A DNA stretch of 17,844 bases from Chloroflexota bacterium (GTDB lineage: Bacteria > Chloroflexota > Dehalococcoidia > SM23-28-2 > HRBIN24). Shown piece after piece: positions 6,927-14,567 of this stretch. The stretch is from NCBI GenBank assembly GCA_030550295.1, contig JAUQPQ010000029.1:1-17844 (forward strand), in the 5' to 3' direction. Position 1 is the first letter of the stretch. The number at the start of each line of letters is the position of its first letter. The notes under the pieces were generated by a model. It worked only from the letters and a program-made list of their open reading frames with translations. It was not told the DNA's origin and made no database searches. Position numbers and translations under genes: made by a program.

Positions 6927-7697
6927 ATGAACCCTCCCATCCTATGGGAAGCGTTACTTCGCTACTTAGAAGCTTATCAATGTCCCGAGGAGACCAAGGC
7001 TGCCGTACAGGGGTTTGTCCGTTGGTACGGCCAAGAGCGGCCTGTGTCTGACCTGCGAGGCCCAGATGTAGCACGCTACGTAGAGGGGCTAGGCCTGGGA
7101 GAAGAGGCCCAACGACGGGCCCAGGCGTTGCGTCAGTTCCTCTCCTTCCTCCAGGAGGAGGGATGGGTGTCTTATAACCTGGCCAAGTACGTCCGTCTCC
7201 GGCGGGGCATCGCCTCAACCCCCTCTTACTCGCCGGTGACGGAGACGGTAACGATGACTCCTGAAGGTTACGCCGCCCTCCAGGCTGAGTTGGAGAGCCT
7301 GAAAGCCCAACGCCCCCTGATAGCGGAGGAGATTAGGAGGGCAGCCCTAGACAAAGACTTCCGGGAGAACGCTCCCCTTCAGGCTGCTAGGGAGAAACAG
7401 GCCCATTTGGAGACGCGTATCCGCGAGCTGGAAACCCTGTTAAAGAGGGCGGTAGTAGCGACAAACCAGGACTCTGCCCGCATCAGCCTAGGCTCGACTG
7501 TCCATGTCCGCCGTCTAGACGATGGCCAGGCCCTGCGCTTCACCATTGTGGGCCCCGGAGAGGCGAACCCCAAGGAGGGGCGCATCTCTTCCGCTTCCCC
7601 TATAGGGCAGGCCCTCTTGGACCGGACGGTGGGCGAGGAAGTAGAAATAGAAGTCCCTGCGGGCCGCCTCCGCCTCCGTATAGAGCAGATAGAATAG
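6927..7697 (+). CDS. GreA/GreB-family transcript cleavage factor with N-terminal SAM-like (recombinase core-binding type) domain
   Basis: 256 residues from ATG 6927; the frame is open upstream but that part overlaps rsmG and shows no homology. Residues about 108-256 are GreA-like: a coiled coil (TPEGYAALQAELESLKAQ onward), the acidic tip DKDFRENAP with Asp144 and Glu147 at the RNAP-active-site positions, a second helix (AAREKQAHLETRIRELE), then a C-terminal FKBP-like domain (TVHVRR, VGPGEA, ISSASPIGQALL). Gre factors rescue backtracked RNA polymerase by stimulating RNA cleavage. Residues about 1-95 are extra: a helical block ending in SFLQEEGWVSYNLAKYVRLRR that resembles the SAM-like N-terminal domain of tyrosine recombinases. 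There is no catalytic recombinase domain. No Shine-Dalgarno is visible and the promoter places the 5' end almost at the ATG, so a leaderless message is likely. It may be the housekeeping GreA or a paralogue. Confidence 0.85.
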   Translation: MNPPILWEALLRYLEAYQCPEETKAAVQGFVRWYGQERPVSDLRGPDVARYVEGLGLGEEAQRRAQALRQFLSFLQEEGWVSYNLAKYVRLRRGIASTPSYSPVTETVTMTPEGYAALQAELESLKAQRPLIAEEIRRAALDKDFRENAPLQAAREKQAHLETRIRELETLLKRAVVATNQDSARISLGSTVHVRRLDDGQALRFTIVGPGEANPKEGRISSASPIGQALLDRTVGEEVEIEVPAGRLRLRIEQIE

Positions 7698-7700
7698 GCC

Positions 7701-8846
7701 TTATCCCCTGGCCTCTATGGGGACATACTCCAGGTCCATGGGCCCTACGTAATGGAGCAACGGACGGATAAGGACGTTGTTGCGCATCTGCTCCAATACT
7801 TGGGCGCACCAGCCAGGCATCCGACCGATGGCGAACATGGGTATGAATAGGTCTTCGGGGATGTCCAGCAAGTAATATACGGCTCCGGCGAAGAAGTCCA
7901 CGTTTAGGGATATGCCCCTGTCCCTTAATGGAGCTGTCACCTCAACAATGCGCTCTAAGATACGGTACCACTTGGGCTGCCCCATCTTTTCGCCCAAGGT
8001 GCGTGCCCGTTCCCGCATGTGGCGGGCCCTGGGGTCTTCCACTTTGTACACCCTGTGCCCCATGCCCATTATGCGTCGCCCTTCGGCGAGCATCTGATGA
8101 ATGTATTCGTCTACCCGTTCCGGCTCCCCTATTTCCAGCACCATGCGCATGACGGCCTCTGCCGCTCCTCCGTGGAGGGGGCCCTTAAGGGTACCTATAG
8201 CGCTGACGATAGCAGCGTGGAGATCGGCCCCTGTGGAGGCCGTCACCCGAGCGGCAAAGGCGGAAGCGTTGGAGCCGTGCTCGGCGTGAAGTATAAAGTC
8301 TACATCAATGGCCCTGGTCTCCTCGTGGTTGGGCTCCCTCCCATGGAGCATGTAAAGGAAGTTGGCGGCATGGCTCAGGTCAGGGTTAGGGGGCACCAGC
8401 TCTAGGCCACTGCGGATGCGGTGGTGGGCGGCTACTATGGTGGGCACCTGGGCAATTAGCCTAATTGCCTTTCGGATGGTGGCCTCTTCTGACGTGTCTT
8501 TGGCCTCAGGATCGAAGGCAGCCAAAGCCGACACTGCAGTGCGCAGCACATCCATAGGATGGGCAGCCTGGACTAAGCGGATAACGTCCACTACCTCTTT
8601 AGGGATGGAACGGCTTCGGCGAAGGGCCATATCCAGTTCCCTGAGCTCTGCCAAACGAGGCAGGTGGCCGTAAAGGAGCAGGTAGACTACTTCCTCAAAG
8701 GTGGAATGCTCAGCCAGATCGTGTATGTTGTAACCACAGTACAGGAGCTTACCAGCTTCACCATCGATGAAGCTGGTCTCGGTGGTGTCAAGAATCACCC
8801 CCTTGAGGCCTCGGGCGAGCTCAGGAGTGCTAGCAGGAAAGCTCAT
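7701..8846 (-). CDS. gltA: Citrate synthase
   Basis: 381 residues, matching the short bacterial/archaeal-type citrate synthases (type I, dimeric) rather than the longer E. coli type. The catalytic triad is visible: His225 in GPLHGGA, His264 in GMGHRVYK and Asp317 in LNVDFFAGAV. LHAEHGSNAS (186-195) is also conserved. It condenses oxaloacetate and acetyl-CoA into citrate. 2-methylcitrate synthases share these motifs, so that activity cannot be excluded, but no prp genes are nearby. ATG 8846 is preceded by AGGAGGT at 8 nt. It has its own strong promoter, divergent from the oxidase cluster, and its stop is only 3 bp from the stop of the convergent GreA-family gene. Confidence 0.93.
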   Translation of the reverse strand: MSFPASTPELARGLKGVILDTTETSFIDGEAGKLLYCGYNIHDLAEHSTFEEVVYLLLYGHLPRLAELRELDMALRRSRSIPKEVVDVIRLVQAAHPMDVLRTAVSALAAFDPEAKDTSEEATIRKAIRLIAQVPTIVAAHHRIRSGLELVPPNPDLSHAANFLYMLHGREPNHEETRAIDVDFILHAEHGSNASAFAARVTASTGADLHAAIVSAIGTLKGPLHGGAAEAVMRMVLEIGEPERVDEYIHQMLAEGRRIMGMGHRVYKVEDPRARHMRERARTLGEKMGQPKWYRILERIVEVTAPLRDRGISLNVDFFAGAVYYLLDIPEDLFIPMFAIGRMPGWCAQVLEQMRNNVLIRPLLHYVGPMDLEYVPIEARG

Positions 8847-8913
8847 GGGTGTGTACCTCCTTCTGCCTATTTAACCCCCACCTAACGTATAGCCATCACT
8901 TATGGACGTTATA

Positions 8914-8942
8914 ATTATATTCCCTCTCCCATTGGCTGACAA
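8914..8942 (-). promoter_or_regulatory. Strong sigma70-type promoter for citrate synthase
   Basis: On the minus strand TTGTCA (8942-8937) and a perfect TATAAT (8919-8914) are separated by 17 bp. Predicted start is near 8907, giving a leader of about 60 nt ending in the AGGAGGT ribosome binding site. Confidence 0.75.
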
Positions 8943-8955
8943 CAAGGGTTTCGCC

Positions 8956-8984
8956 TTGACCTAGCTTAGGCCGTCCTTTACACT
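8956..8984 (+). promoter_or_regulatory. Sigma70-type promoter for the ctaA-ctaB / oxidase cluster
   Basis: TTGACC (8956-8961) and TACACT (8979-8984) are separated by 17 bp. Predicted start is near 8991. Its -35 box is 13 bp from the -35 box of the divergent citrate synthase promoter, so polymerases may compete or be co-regulated. Confidence 0.7.
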
Positions 8985-9007
8985 GTCCTATTAGAGCGAG
9001 GTGCCCC

Positions 9008-9982
9008 TTGCAGGGAAGGTCGCCTTTTAGGGCTTCGCAAGCTGTAACCCCTTCACTGCGGTCCTATAGCATACGTGAAAGGATTGGCCTGGCCCATCTG
9101 ATATGGACGACGGTGATAGCTGTCTATGCCCTCATCGTCCTAGGGGGTGCTGTGAGGGCTACAGGTGCAAGTTTAGCTTGTCCTGACTGGCCCTTGTGTG
9201 GTGGCAGTATCCTTCCGCCTTTAGAGAAGCTGGTACTTATTGAGTATGCCCATCGCCTCTTGGCGGCGGTGGTGGGGCTTTTGGTCTTGCTATGTGCGGT
9301 GTTCTCCCTTTGGCGCTATCGCCATCGCCCGATAGTCGTTTTAGGTGCTGGGCTGGCTGTGCCGCTGGTGTTGGCCCAGGCGGCCATCGGTAGGGAGGCG
9401 GTGCTGCAGGAGATGCCTGCCTCATTGCGGGCGGCCCATTTGGGGATGGCCCTGCTCACCCTTGGGGCCCTGATAGTAGCAGGGGTATCTCTGTGGCCTG
9501 GGGCTGGGACACCGGTGAGAGGACTTACTGGTTGGGCGATGTTTATGGCTGGGGCGGTGCTGGCTCTTAATTTGGTAGGCTCTTTCGTTTCCAATTTGGG
9601 CGCTGGGCTTGCCTATGGTGACTGGCCTTTGTTTGAGGGGAAGCTTATACCCGGCTCCCACCACTTGGCGCAGCTACATTATGCCCATCGTTTGCTGGCG
9701 GCGGTAGTGGGCCTTGGTATGGTAGCTCTGGTGTGGCAGGCCCGACGTGCTGGGATGGCGGCTTGGGTTCTTAGCATTGGTGCACTGGTGCTCTATATAG
9801 GGCAGGTGATGATGGGTGCGGCCAATGTATGGCTTAGGCTGGAGACGCCAGTGCGCATTGCCCACCTGGCTTTTGCTGGGGCTGTTTGGGGCGTTTTGGT
9901 GCTTCTGGTGGCTCTTGGGCTGGGGTGGCTAGGGCGCCGGCTGGAGGTAGGGAGTGTTAGCGGCGTTAGTGCGCGCCCATAG
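9008..9982 (+). CDS. ctaA: Heme A synthase (CtaA/COX15 family)
   Basis: 324 residues, polytopic. It converts heme O to heme A in the membrane. The four conserved His sit at 82 (EYAHRLL), 144 (RAAHLGM), 227 (HYAHRLL) and 286 (RIAHLAF), one per pseudo-repeat helix. A Cys pair is at 58 and 64 (ACPDWPLC) in the first extracytoplasmic loop, as in Bacillus-type CtaA. The equivalent loop of the second half (GDWPLFEG) lacks Cys, which is normal. The two halves are strongly similar (AHRLLAAVVG occurs in both). The start is TTG 9008 with GAGGTG about 4 nt upstream; no better start exists before the first membrane helix. It overlaps the ctaB start by 29 nt. Confidence 0.93.
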   Translation: MQGRSPFRASQAVTPSLRSYSIRERIGLAHLIWTTVIAVYALIVLGGAVRATGASLACPDWPLCGGSILPPLEKLVLIEYAHRLLAAVVGLLVLLCAVFSLWRYRHRPIVVLGAGLAVPLVLAQAAIGREAVLQEMPASLRAAHLGMALLTLGALIVAGVSLWPGAGTPVRGLTGWAMFMAGAVLALNLVGSFVSNLGAGLAYGDWPLFEGKLIPGSHHLAQLHYAHRLLAAVVGLGMVALVWQARRAGMAAWVLSIGALVLYIGQVMMGAANVWLRLETPVRIAHLAFAGAVWGVLVLLVALGLGWLGRRLEVGSVSGVSARP

Positions 9983-10844
9983 GATTGGGGAAAGGGCGAG
10001 GGGCTATGTAGCCCTCACCAAGCCCCGCATTGTCCTCCTCCTTCTGGCTACTGCCTTGCCAGCCATGATACTGGCTGCTAAAGGCTGGCCTTCCACTGAT
10101 GTGGTGATCGCCCTCTTGTTGGGAGGTGCGATGGCTGCTGGGGGTGCTAACGCCCTCAACTGCTACTTGGACCGGGACATAGATCGCATTATGCTGCGCA
10201 CCCGGCTCCGTCCCATCCCAACAGGGCAGGTATCGCCTGGGGAGGCGCTGATCCTGGGGCTCGTTCTGGGGGGTGTAGGGGTGGGGCTAGTCCAGGCGGT
10301 GGTGGGCAAAATGGCCGCCGCTATGGTCTTGGGGTCTTATTTGTTTTACGTGCTGGTTTACACCCTGGTCCTCAAGCGCACCACCCCCCTCAATATCGTC
10401 ATCGGGGGGGCGGCGGGGGCAGCACCGCCCCTCATCGGCTGGGTGGCTGTGCGTGGGCAGGTGGATTGGGAGGGGCTGATCCTTTTTGGAGTGGTTTTCA
10501 TGTGGACTCCTGTCCACTTCTGGGCTTTGGCCCTTAACTGGGCTTCCGACTACCAGCAGGCTCAGGTGCCTATGTTGCCGGTGGTGGCCTCTGTTAGGGA
10601 TACAGGTGCCTGGATATCGGTCCACGCCGTGGCTACACTGGCCCTCTCCCTGGCACTAGTTTGGGTGGATAACATGGGGCCGGTCTACACTGCGGCTGCT
10701 GCCACCTTAGGGGCGGTCTTTTTGCTGGCTGCGTTCGTCTTGTACCTGCACCCCACCAAGGCTAGGGCCCGATGGCTATTCCACTACTCCAACATATACC
10801 TATTCCTTCTGTTTGCAGCCCTGGCTGTTGACGTTTTCCTGTGA
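9954..10844 (+). CDS. ctaB: Protoheme IX farnesyltransferase (heme O synthase)
   Basis: 296 residues, UbiA-superfamily membrane prenyltransferase. It adds a farnesyl group to heme b to give heme O, the substrate of CtaA. The first Asp-rich motif is N-x3-D-x3-D in NCYLDRDID (Asn69, Asp73, Asp77), followed by RTRLRPIPTG. The second motif is SDYQQAQVPMLP (198-209). TPLNIVIGG and WTPVHFWALAL are also typical. About eight to nine membrane helices. The start is GTG 9954, preceded by GGAGGT at 6 nt, and lies inside the 3' end of ctaA, so the two are translationally coupled. Confidence 0.94.
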   Translation: MLAALVRAHRIGERARGYVALTKPRIVLLLLATALPAMILAAKGWPSTDVVIALLLGGAMAAGGANALNCYLDRDIDRIMLRTRLRPIPTGQVSPGEALILGLVLGGVGVGLVQAVVGKMAAAMVLGSYLFYVLVYTLVLKRTTPLNIVIGGAAGAAPPLIGWVAVRGQVDWEGLILFGVVFMWTPVHFWALALNWASDYQQAQVPMLPVVASVRDTGAWISVHAVATLALSLALVWVDNMGPVYTAAAATLGAVFLLAAFVLYLHPTKARARWLFHYSNIYLFLLFAALAVDVFL

Positions 10845-10860
10845 CATTCGTCTCAAACTA

Positions 10861-10889
10861 TTGACCCCGTCAGCCCCGCGGTGCAAAAT
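10861..10889 (+). promoter_or_regulatory. Possible promoter for coxB-coxA-coxC-coxD-ctaG
   Basis: TTGACC (10861-10866) and CAAAAT (10884-10889) are 17 bp apart in the 78-bp gap between ctaB and coxB. Predicted start is near 10896, about 27 nt before the coxB start. This would allow the structural oxidase genes to be transcribed separately from ctaA-ctaB. Confidence 0.5.
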
Positions 10890-10922
10890 TAGATTTAGAA
10901 CAAAATACGAAGGTCTTCTATC

Positions 10923-11699
10923 TTGAAGAGGTCCTTTTCTATCCGTTGGCCTCTTTTTGGTTTGGCCCTTTTGGTGGGCCTTTTGGCTGTAGCCTGTGAG
11001 ACATCTACCCCCCAGAACACCTTTGCTCCGGCTGGTGACGTAGCAGACAAACAGAGGCAGCTATTTCTTATGGCCATGTGGCCGGCAGTGGCCATTCTTG
11101 TGGGGGTGGAGGTAGTCCTTGTACTGTCCTTGATCTTGTTCCGCCGGCGTCGAGGTCGGCAGCTCCCTAAACAGGTTCATGGGAACACGCCCTTAGAGGT
11201 GGCTTGGACGTTAGCTCCCCTGCTTCTCCTATTGGGCCTGGCTGTGCCTATGGTAGCCCTCATCTTCGAACTAGGGCGTAATCCTAAGGCGGAGGCCCTG
11301 CCCATACGAGTGATAGGTCATCAGTGGGTCTGGGAGTTCCAGTATCCCACCTTTGCCGATGGCCAGGGTCGTCCTCTTACCATTATTGGCACCCCAGAAA
11401 ACCCACCTGAGCTCCATATCCCTGCCGGGAGGGAGATAGCCTTGGAGATCACCTCTGCAGATGTGATTCACAGCTTCTGGGTGCCGCGTCTTGGTGGGAA
11501 GTTAGACGCTATACCCGGCCGAGTGAACCGGATGTGGATAGTGGTGAATGAACCTGGGGTCTACCCGGGCCAGTGTGCTGAATTCTGCGGGCTTTTGCAT
11601 GCCGATATGCGCCTCAAGGTGGTGGTGCACGAGACGGAGGCCGATTTTGAGGGATGGGTGAGGGAGATGTTGTCTTCAGGATCTGGGGGAGGGAGGTAG
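10923..11699 (+). CDS. coxB: Cytochrome c oxidase subunit II (CuA subunit), probable lipoprotein
   Basis: 258 residues. The N-terminus has a basic start, a hydrophobic stretch and a lipobox-like AVAC (Cys25), so the mature protein is probably lipid-anchored. Two membrane helices follow (about 49-74 and 93-117), then the cupredoxin domain with the CuA ligands His183, Cys218, Cys222, His226 and Met229 (CAEFCGLLHADM). The aromatic HQWVWEFQY patch (133-141) is the usual electron-entry region. There is no fused cytochrome c domain, so a separate donor is needed and none is encoded here. The start is TTG 10923 with AAGG about 9 nt upstream. The coxA ATG follows the stop by 3 nt. Confidence 0.94.
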   Translation: MKRSFSIRWPLFGLALLVGLLAVACETSTPQNTFAPAGDVADKQRQLFLMAMWPAVAILVGVEVVLVLSLILFRRRRGRQLPKQVHGNTPLEVAWTLAPLLLLLGLAVPMVALIFELGRNPKAEALPIRVIGHQWVWEFQYPTFADGQGRPLTIIGTPENPPELHIPAGREIALEITSADVIHSFWVPRLGGKLDAIPGRVNRMWIVVNEPGVYPGQCAEFCGLLHADMRLKVVVHETEADFEGWVREMLSSGSGGGR

Positions 11700-11702
11700 G
11701 CC

Positions 11703-13583
11703 ATGGCCGTAGCATGGGAACCCATTAGGATGATCGAGGCGTTGCGGCGGGTAAGGAGGGAGGCGGCTACCTACCGTGGGCTTTGGAGCTGGATAGCCAC
11801 CGTAGATCACAAGCGCATAGGGATAATGTATGGGGTAGCAGCCTTTGCCTTCTTCCTTGCCGGGGGTATAGAGGCCCTGCTCATACGTCTGCAGCTGGCC
11901 CGCCCTGGGGGCGATGTGGTAAGCCCCGAGGTGTACAACCAGCTCTTCACGATGCATGGTACCACCATGATCTTCCTAGTGGTGATGCCGTTGGCATCGG
12001 CCTTCTTCAACTTGGTGGTGCCGTTGCAAATAGGGGCCAGGGACGTGGCCTTCCCGAGGCTCAACGCCTTTAGCTTTTGGGTGTTCCTAGTGGGGGCCCT
12101 CTTCTTGCACAGCAGCATCTTGGCTGGTGGGGCACCTAATGCAGGTTGGTTCGGCTATGCTCCCCTCACTGAGCTTCCCTACAACCCTGGCCACGGAATA
12201 GACTTTTGGGCCCTTGGGCTCCAGATCGTGGGGATATCGTCTATGGCCTCTGCCTTCAACTTCATCGTCACCATCCTTAACTTGAGGGCCCCGGGCATGA
12301 CCCTATTTCGCATGCCCGTCTTCACCTGGATGACCTTGGTCACCTCTTTCCTCATCATTTTGGCCATGCCTGTCATTGCGGTGGCTCTTTTCCAGCTGGA
12401 GTTCGACCGTCTCTTTGGGGCTAACTTCTTCAACCCGACTAAGGGGGGCACACCCCTGTTGTGGCAGCACTTGTTCTGGATATTTGGTCATCCTGAGGTG
12501 TACATCCTTATCTTGCCAGCCATGGGGATCGTCTCGGAGGTTTTGCCCACTTTCTCCCAAAAGCCTCTGTTTGGTTACCCCTTCGTCATCTTTTCGGGTA
12601 TCGCCATCGCCTTTATGAGCTTTGGGGTATGGGCGCATCACATGTACACCACCGGGCTTGGGCCGGTGGCCAACTCTGCCTTCGGTGTAGGGACGATCCT
12701 GATAGCTGTTCCCACGGGGGTGAAGATTTTTAACTGGCTTGCCACCTTATGGGGTGGCAACGTAAGCCTGCGGACGCCTCTTCTTTTCGCAGTTGGCTTT
12801 GTGGCCATGTTCGTTATTGGTGGGCTTACGGGCGTTACCCACTCTATGGTGCCGTCCGACTATCAGCAGCAGGACACGTACTACGTGGTAGCCCACTTCC
12901 ATCAAGTCCTCTTTGGGGGTGCCCTGTTCGCCTTGTTTGCCGGCGTCTACTACTGGTTCCCCAAGTTTAGTGGCCGCCTTCTGGACGAGAAGCTGGGGCA
13001 GCTCCACTTCTGGCTGATGCTTATTGGGTTCAACCTCACCTTCCAACCGATGATGATCTTGGGGATGCTGGGGATGCCCAGACGTATCTATACGTATCCC
13101 GAAGGGATGGGCTGGGATCAGTGGAACTTGCTGGCTACGTCAGGTGCCTTCGTCATCGCCTTATCAGTGTTGGTGTTCATGGTCAATGTGGTCCGAAGCC
13201 TTAGGCGTGCCGAGAGGGCAGGGGCCGACCCATGGGATGGGCGAACGCTGGAGTGGAGCATACCTTCGCCACCGCCTCCCTACAATTTCGCCCGCATCCC
13301 TGTGGTGAGGGCTAGGGACGACTTCTGGCACCGCAAGTATATGGAAGATGCCCAGGGCAGGCCCGTGCCTGTGGTAGCTGGGGGTTCTGGCGAGGTGGAA
13401 AGCGGGGCCCCTGAGGAGGAGATCCATATGCCTTCGCCCTCCTTCTTCCCCCTTATAACGGCGATAGGGTTCCCCATTATCGCTACGGGGTTCGTCTTCG
13501 CCGAATATGCAGTGGTGGCAGCAGGGGCAGTAGTGCTTCTCTATGGGCTTTACGGTTGGGCCTTAGAGCCTGCCACTGAATGA
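11703..13583 (+). CDS. coxA: Cytochrome c oxidase subunit I, A1 type, with C-terminal two-helix extension
   Basis: 626 residues. The heme-copper core shows His85 (heme a), His263/His312/His313 (CuB), cross-link Tyr267 in GHPEVY, His398 (heme a3) and His400 (heme a). The D-channel entrance (ARDVAFPRLN, Asp114, Asn121), Glu265 and K-channel Lys341 (PTGVKIFNW) mark an A1-type proton-pumping oxidase that reduces O2 to water. After the twelve-helix core comes a soluble linker (about 500-578) and two additional hydrophobic helices (about 580-601 and 602-620). Fusion of extra helices to subunit I occurs in some bacteria, including Thermus and related groups. ATG 11703 has GGAGG just upstream and follows the coxB stop by 3 nt. 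Confidence 0.95.
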   Translation: MAVAWEPIRMIEALRRVRREAATYRGLWSWIATVDHKRIGIMYGVAAFAFFLAGGIEALLIRLQLARPGGDVVSPEVYNQLFTMHGTTMIFLVVMPLASAFFNLVVPLQIGARDVAFPRLNAFSFWVFLVGALFLHSSILAGGAPNAGWFGYAPLTELPYNPGHGIDFWALGLQIVGISSMASAFNFIVTILNLRAPGMTLFRMPVFTWMTLVTSFLIILAMPVIAVALFQLEFDRLFGANFFNPTKGGTPLLWQHLFWIFGHPEVYILILPAMGIVSEVLPTFSQKPLFGYPFVIFSGIAIAFMSFGVWAHHMYTTGLGPVANSAFGVGTILIAVPTGVKIFNWLATLWGGNVSLRTPLLFAVGFVAMFVIGGLTGVTHSMVPSDYQQQDTYYVVAHFHQVLFGGALFALFAGVYYWFPKFSGRLLDEKLGQLHFWLMLIGFNLTFQPMMILGMLGMPRRIYTYPEGMGWDQWNLLATSGAFVIALSVLVFMVNVVRSLRRAERAGADPWDGRTLEWSIPSPPPPYNFARIPVVRARDDFWHRKYMEDAQGRPVPVVAGGSGEVESGAPEEEIHMPSPSFFPLITAIGFPIIATGFVFAEYAVVAAGAVVLLYGLYGWALEPATE

Positions 13584-13595
13584 GGAGGTCTGGCT

Positions 13596-14198
13596 GTGGC
13601 TGATCATGCTCACGCTGCAGGGGTTCATTTAGAGACGGCTACGGGGCTGGACAACCGAAAGCTCCTCATGTGGGTCTTTTTGGCCTCGGAGGCCCTCTTC
13701 TTCGGGTCCCTTATCGCCACATACCTGTTGTATCGGGGCCAGAGCCAGACCGGCCCTTACCCATCGGACGTCTTTGACATCCCCTTCACGTCTGTAAGCT
13801 CCTTCATCCTCCTTATGAGCAGCACCACCATGGCCTTGGCTGTGGGCTCGGCCCACCGGGGCCATCTGCATCAGATGCGCACTTGGCTGCTGGTGACGGC
13901 CCTTCTGGGTATGTCTTTCTTGGCGGGACAGGCCTTCGAGTTCACCGAGTTTTATAACAAGGGCCTCACTCTTAGTGTGAACCTCTTTGGCTCTACATTC
14001 TATGTGCTTACGGGCTTCCACGGGGCGCACGTTTCGGTGGGGGTTTTGATACTGGCCTCTTTGTGGGCTATGGCGATGAGGGGGAAGCTAGGGAAGGCCA
14101 ACGCCATCTATGTGGAGCTGGCAGGGCTCTACTGGCACTTTGTAGACATCGTCTGGATCGTCATCTTCACCTTAGTATACCTGCTGGAACCGTTGTAG
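13596..14198 (+). CDS. coxC: Cytochrome c oxidase subunit III
   Basis: 200 residues, the five-helix bacterial form lacking the first two helices of the mitochondrial protein. Family features are FLASEALFFGSL (28-39), GQAFEFTEF (111-119), GFHGAHVSVGVL (140-151) and the closing LYWHFVDIVWIVIFTLVYL (178-196). It stabilises subunit I and supports proton uptake. The start is GTG 13596 with GAGGAGGT 6 nt upstream. The short N-terminus is His-rich (HAHAAGVH). It lies 12 nt after coxA and 8 nt before coxD. Confidence 0.93.
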   Translation: MADHAHAAGVHLETATGLDNRKLLMWVFLASEALFFGSLIATYLLYRGQSQTGPYPSDVFDIPFTSVSSFILLMSSTTMALAVGSAHRGHLHQMRTWLLVTALLGMSFLAGQAFEFTEFYNKGLTLSVNLFGSTFYVLTGFHGAHVSVGVLILASLWAMAMRGKLGKANAIYVELAGLYWHFVDIVWIVIFTLVYLLEPL

Positions 14199-14206
14199 GA
14201 GGGGCC

Positions 14207-14551
14207 ATGAGGCTAGCAGACCTTAGGGGGGCAAGCAGCCGTGCGAGGCCAGTAGAGGAAGAAGCTCATTCTGCCTTCCAGCCTAGCATGGCCGATTATG
14301 TGCGGGTGGCGGTGGCTCTTGCCGCAGTCACGTCTATGGAGGTGGCCATATACTACATTGAGGCCCTACAAGGGGCGTTAGTGGAGCTTTTCCTCTTCTT
14401 GTCGTCGATCAAGTTCATGCTTGTGGTGATGTGGTATATGCACCTGCGCTTCGATAGCAGGCTCTTTTCGTTCCTTTTCGCTTTTGGGTTAGTGATGGCC
14501 ATAGGGGTGTTCGTCGCTACGCTAGCGACTATGAAAGCGGGGCTCTTGTGA
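14207..14551 (+). CDS. coxD: Cytochrome c oxidase subunit IV (CoxD/CtaF-like)
   Basis: 114 residues. The frame is open further upstream inside coxC, but ATG 14207 is chosen because GGAGG lies 4 nt before it. A polar N-terminus is followed by three hydrophobic helices (about 31-52, 57-79, 86-108) with SIKFMLVVMWYMHLRFD between the second and third, typical of prokaryotic cytochrome c oxidase subunit IV. It is a small accessory subunit. Its position directly after coxC and before ctaG supports the call. Confidence 0.88.
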   Translation: MRLADLRGASSRARPVEEEAHSAFQPSMADYVRVAVALAAVTSMEVAIYYIEALQGALVELFLFLSSIKFMLVVMWYMHLRFDSRLFSFLFAFGLVMAIGVFVATLATMKAGLL

Positions 14552-14567
14552 TGGGTGGTGTGGCGGA

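Noticed and set aside
6927..7211. Remnant of a tyrosine recombinase or mobile element
   Set aside because: Only a SAM-like N-domain is present, continuous in frame with GreA; there is no catalytic domain, attachment site or inverted repeat.
12747..13046. Minus-strand open frames within coxA and similar antisense frames elsewhere
   Set aside because: These are shadows of highly conserved coding sequence with no ribosome binding sites and low-complexity translations.
14063..14206. N-terminal extension of coxD inside coxC
   Set aside because: It is out of frame within the conserved coxC 3' end; ATG 14207 has GGAGG 4 nt upstream.
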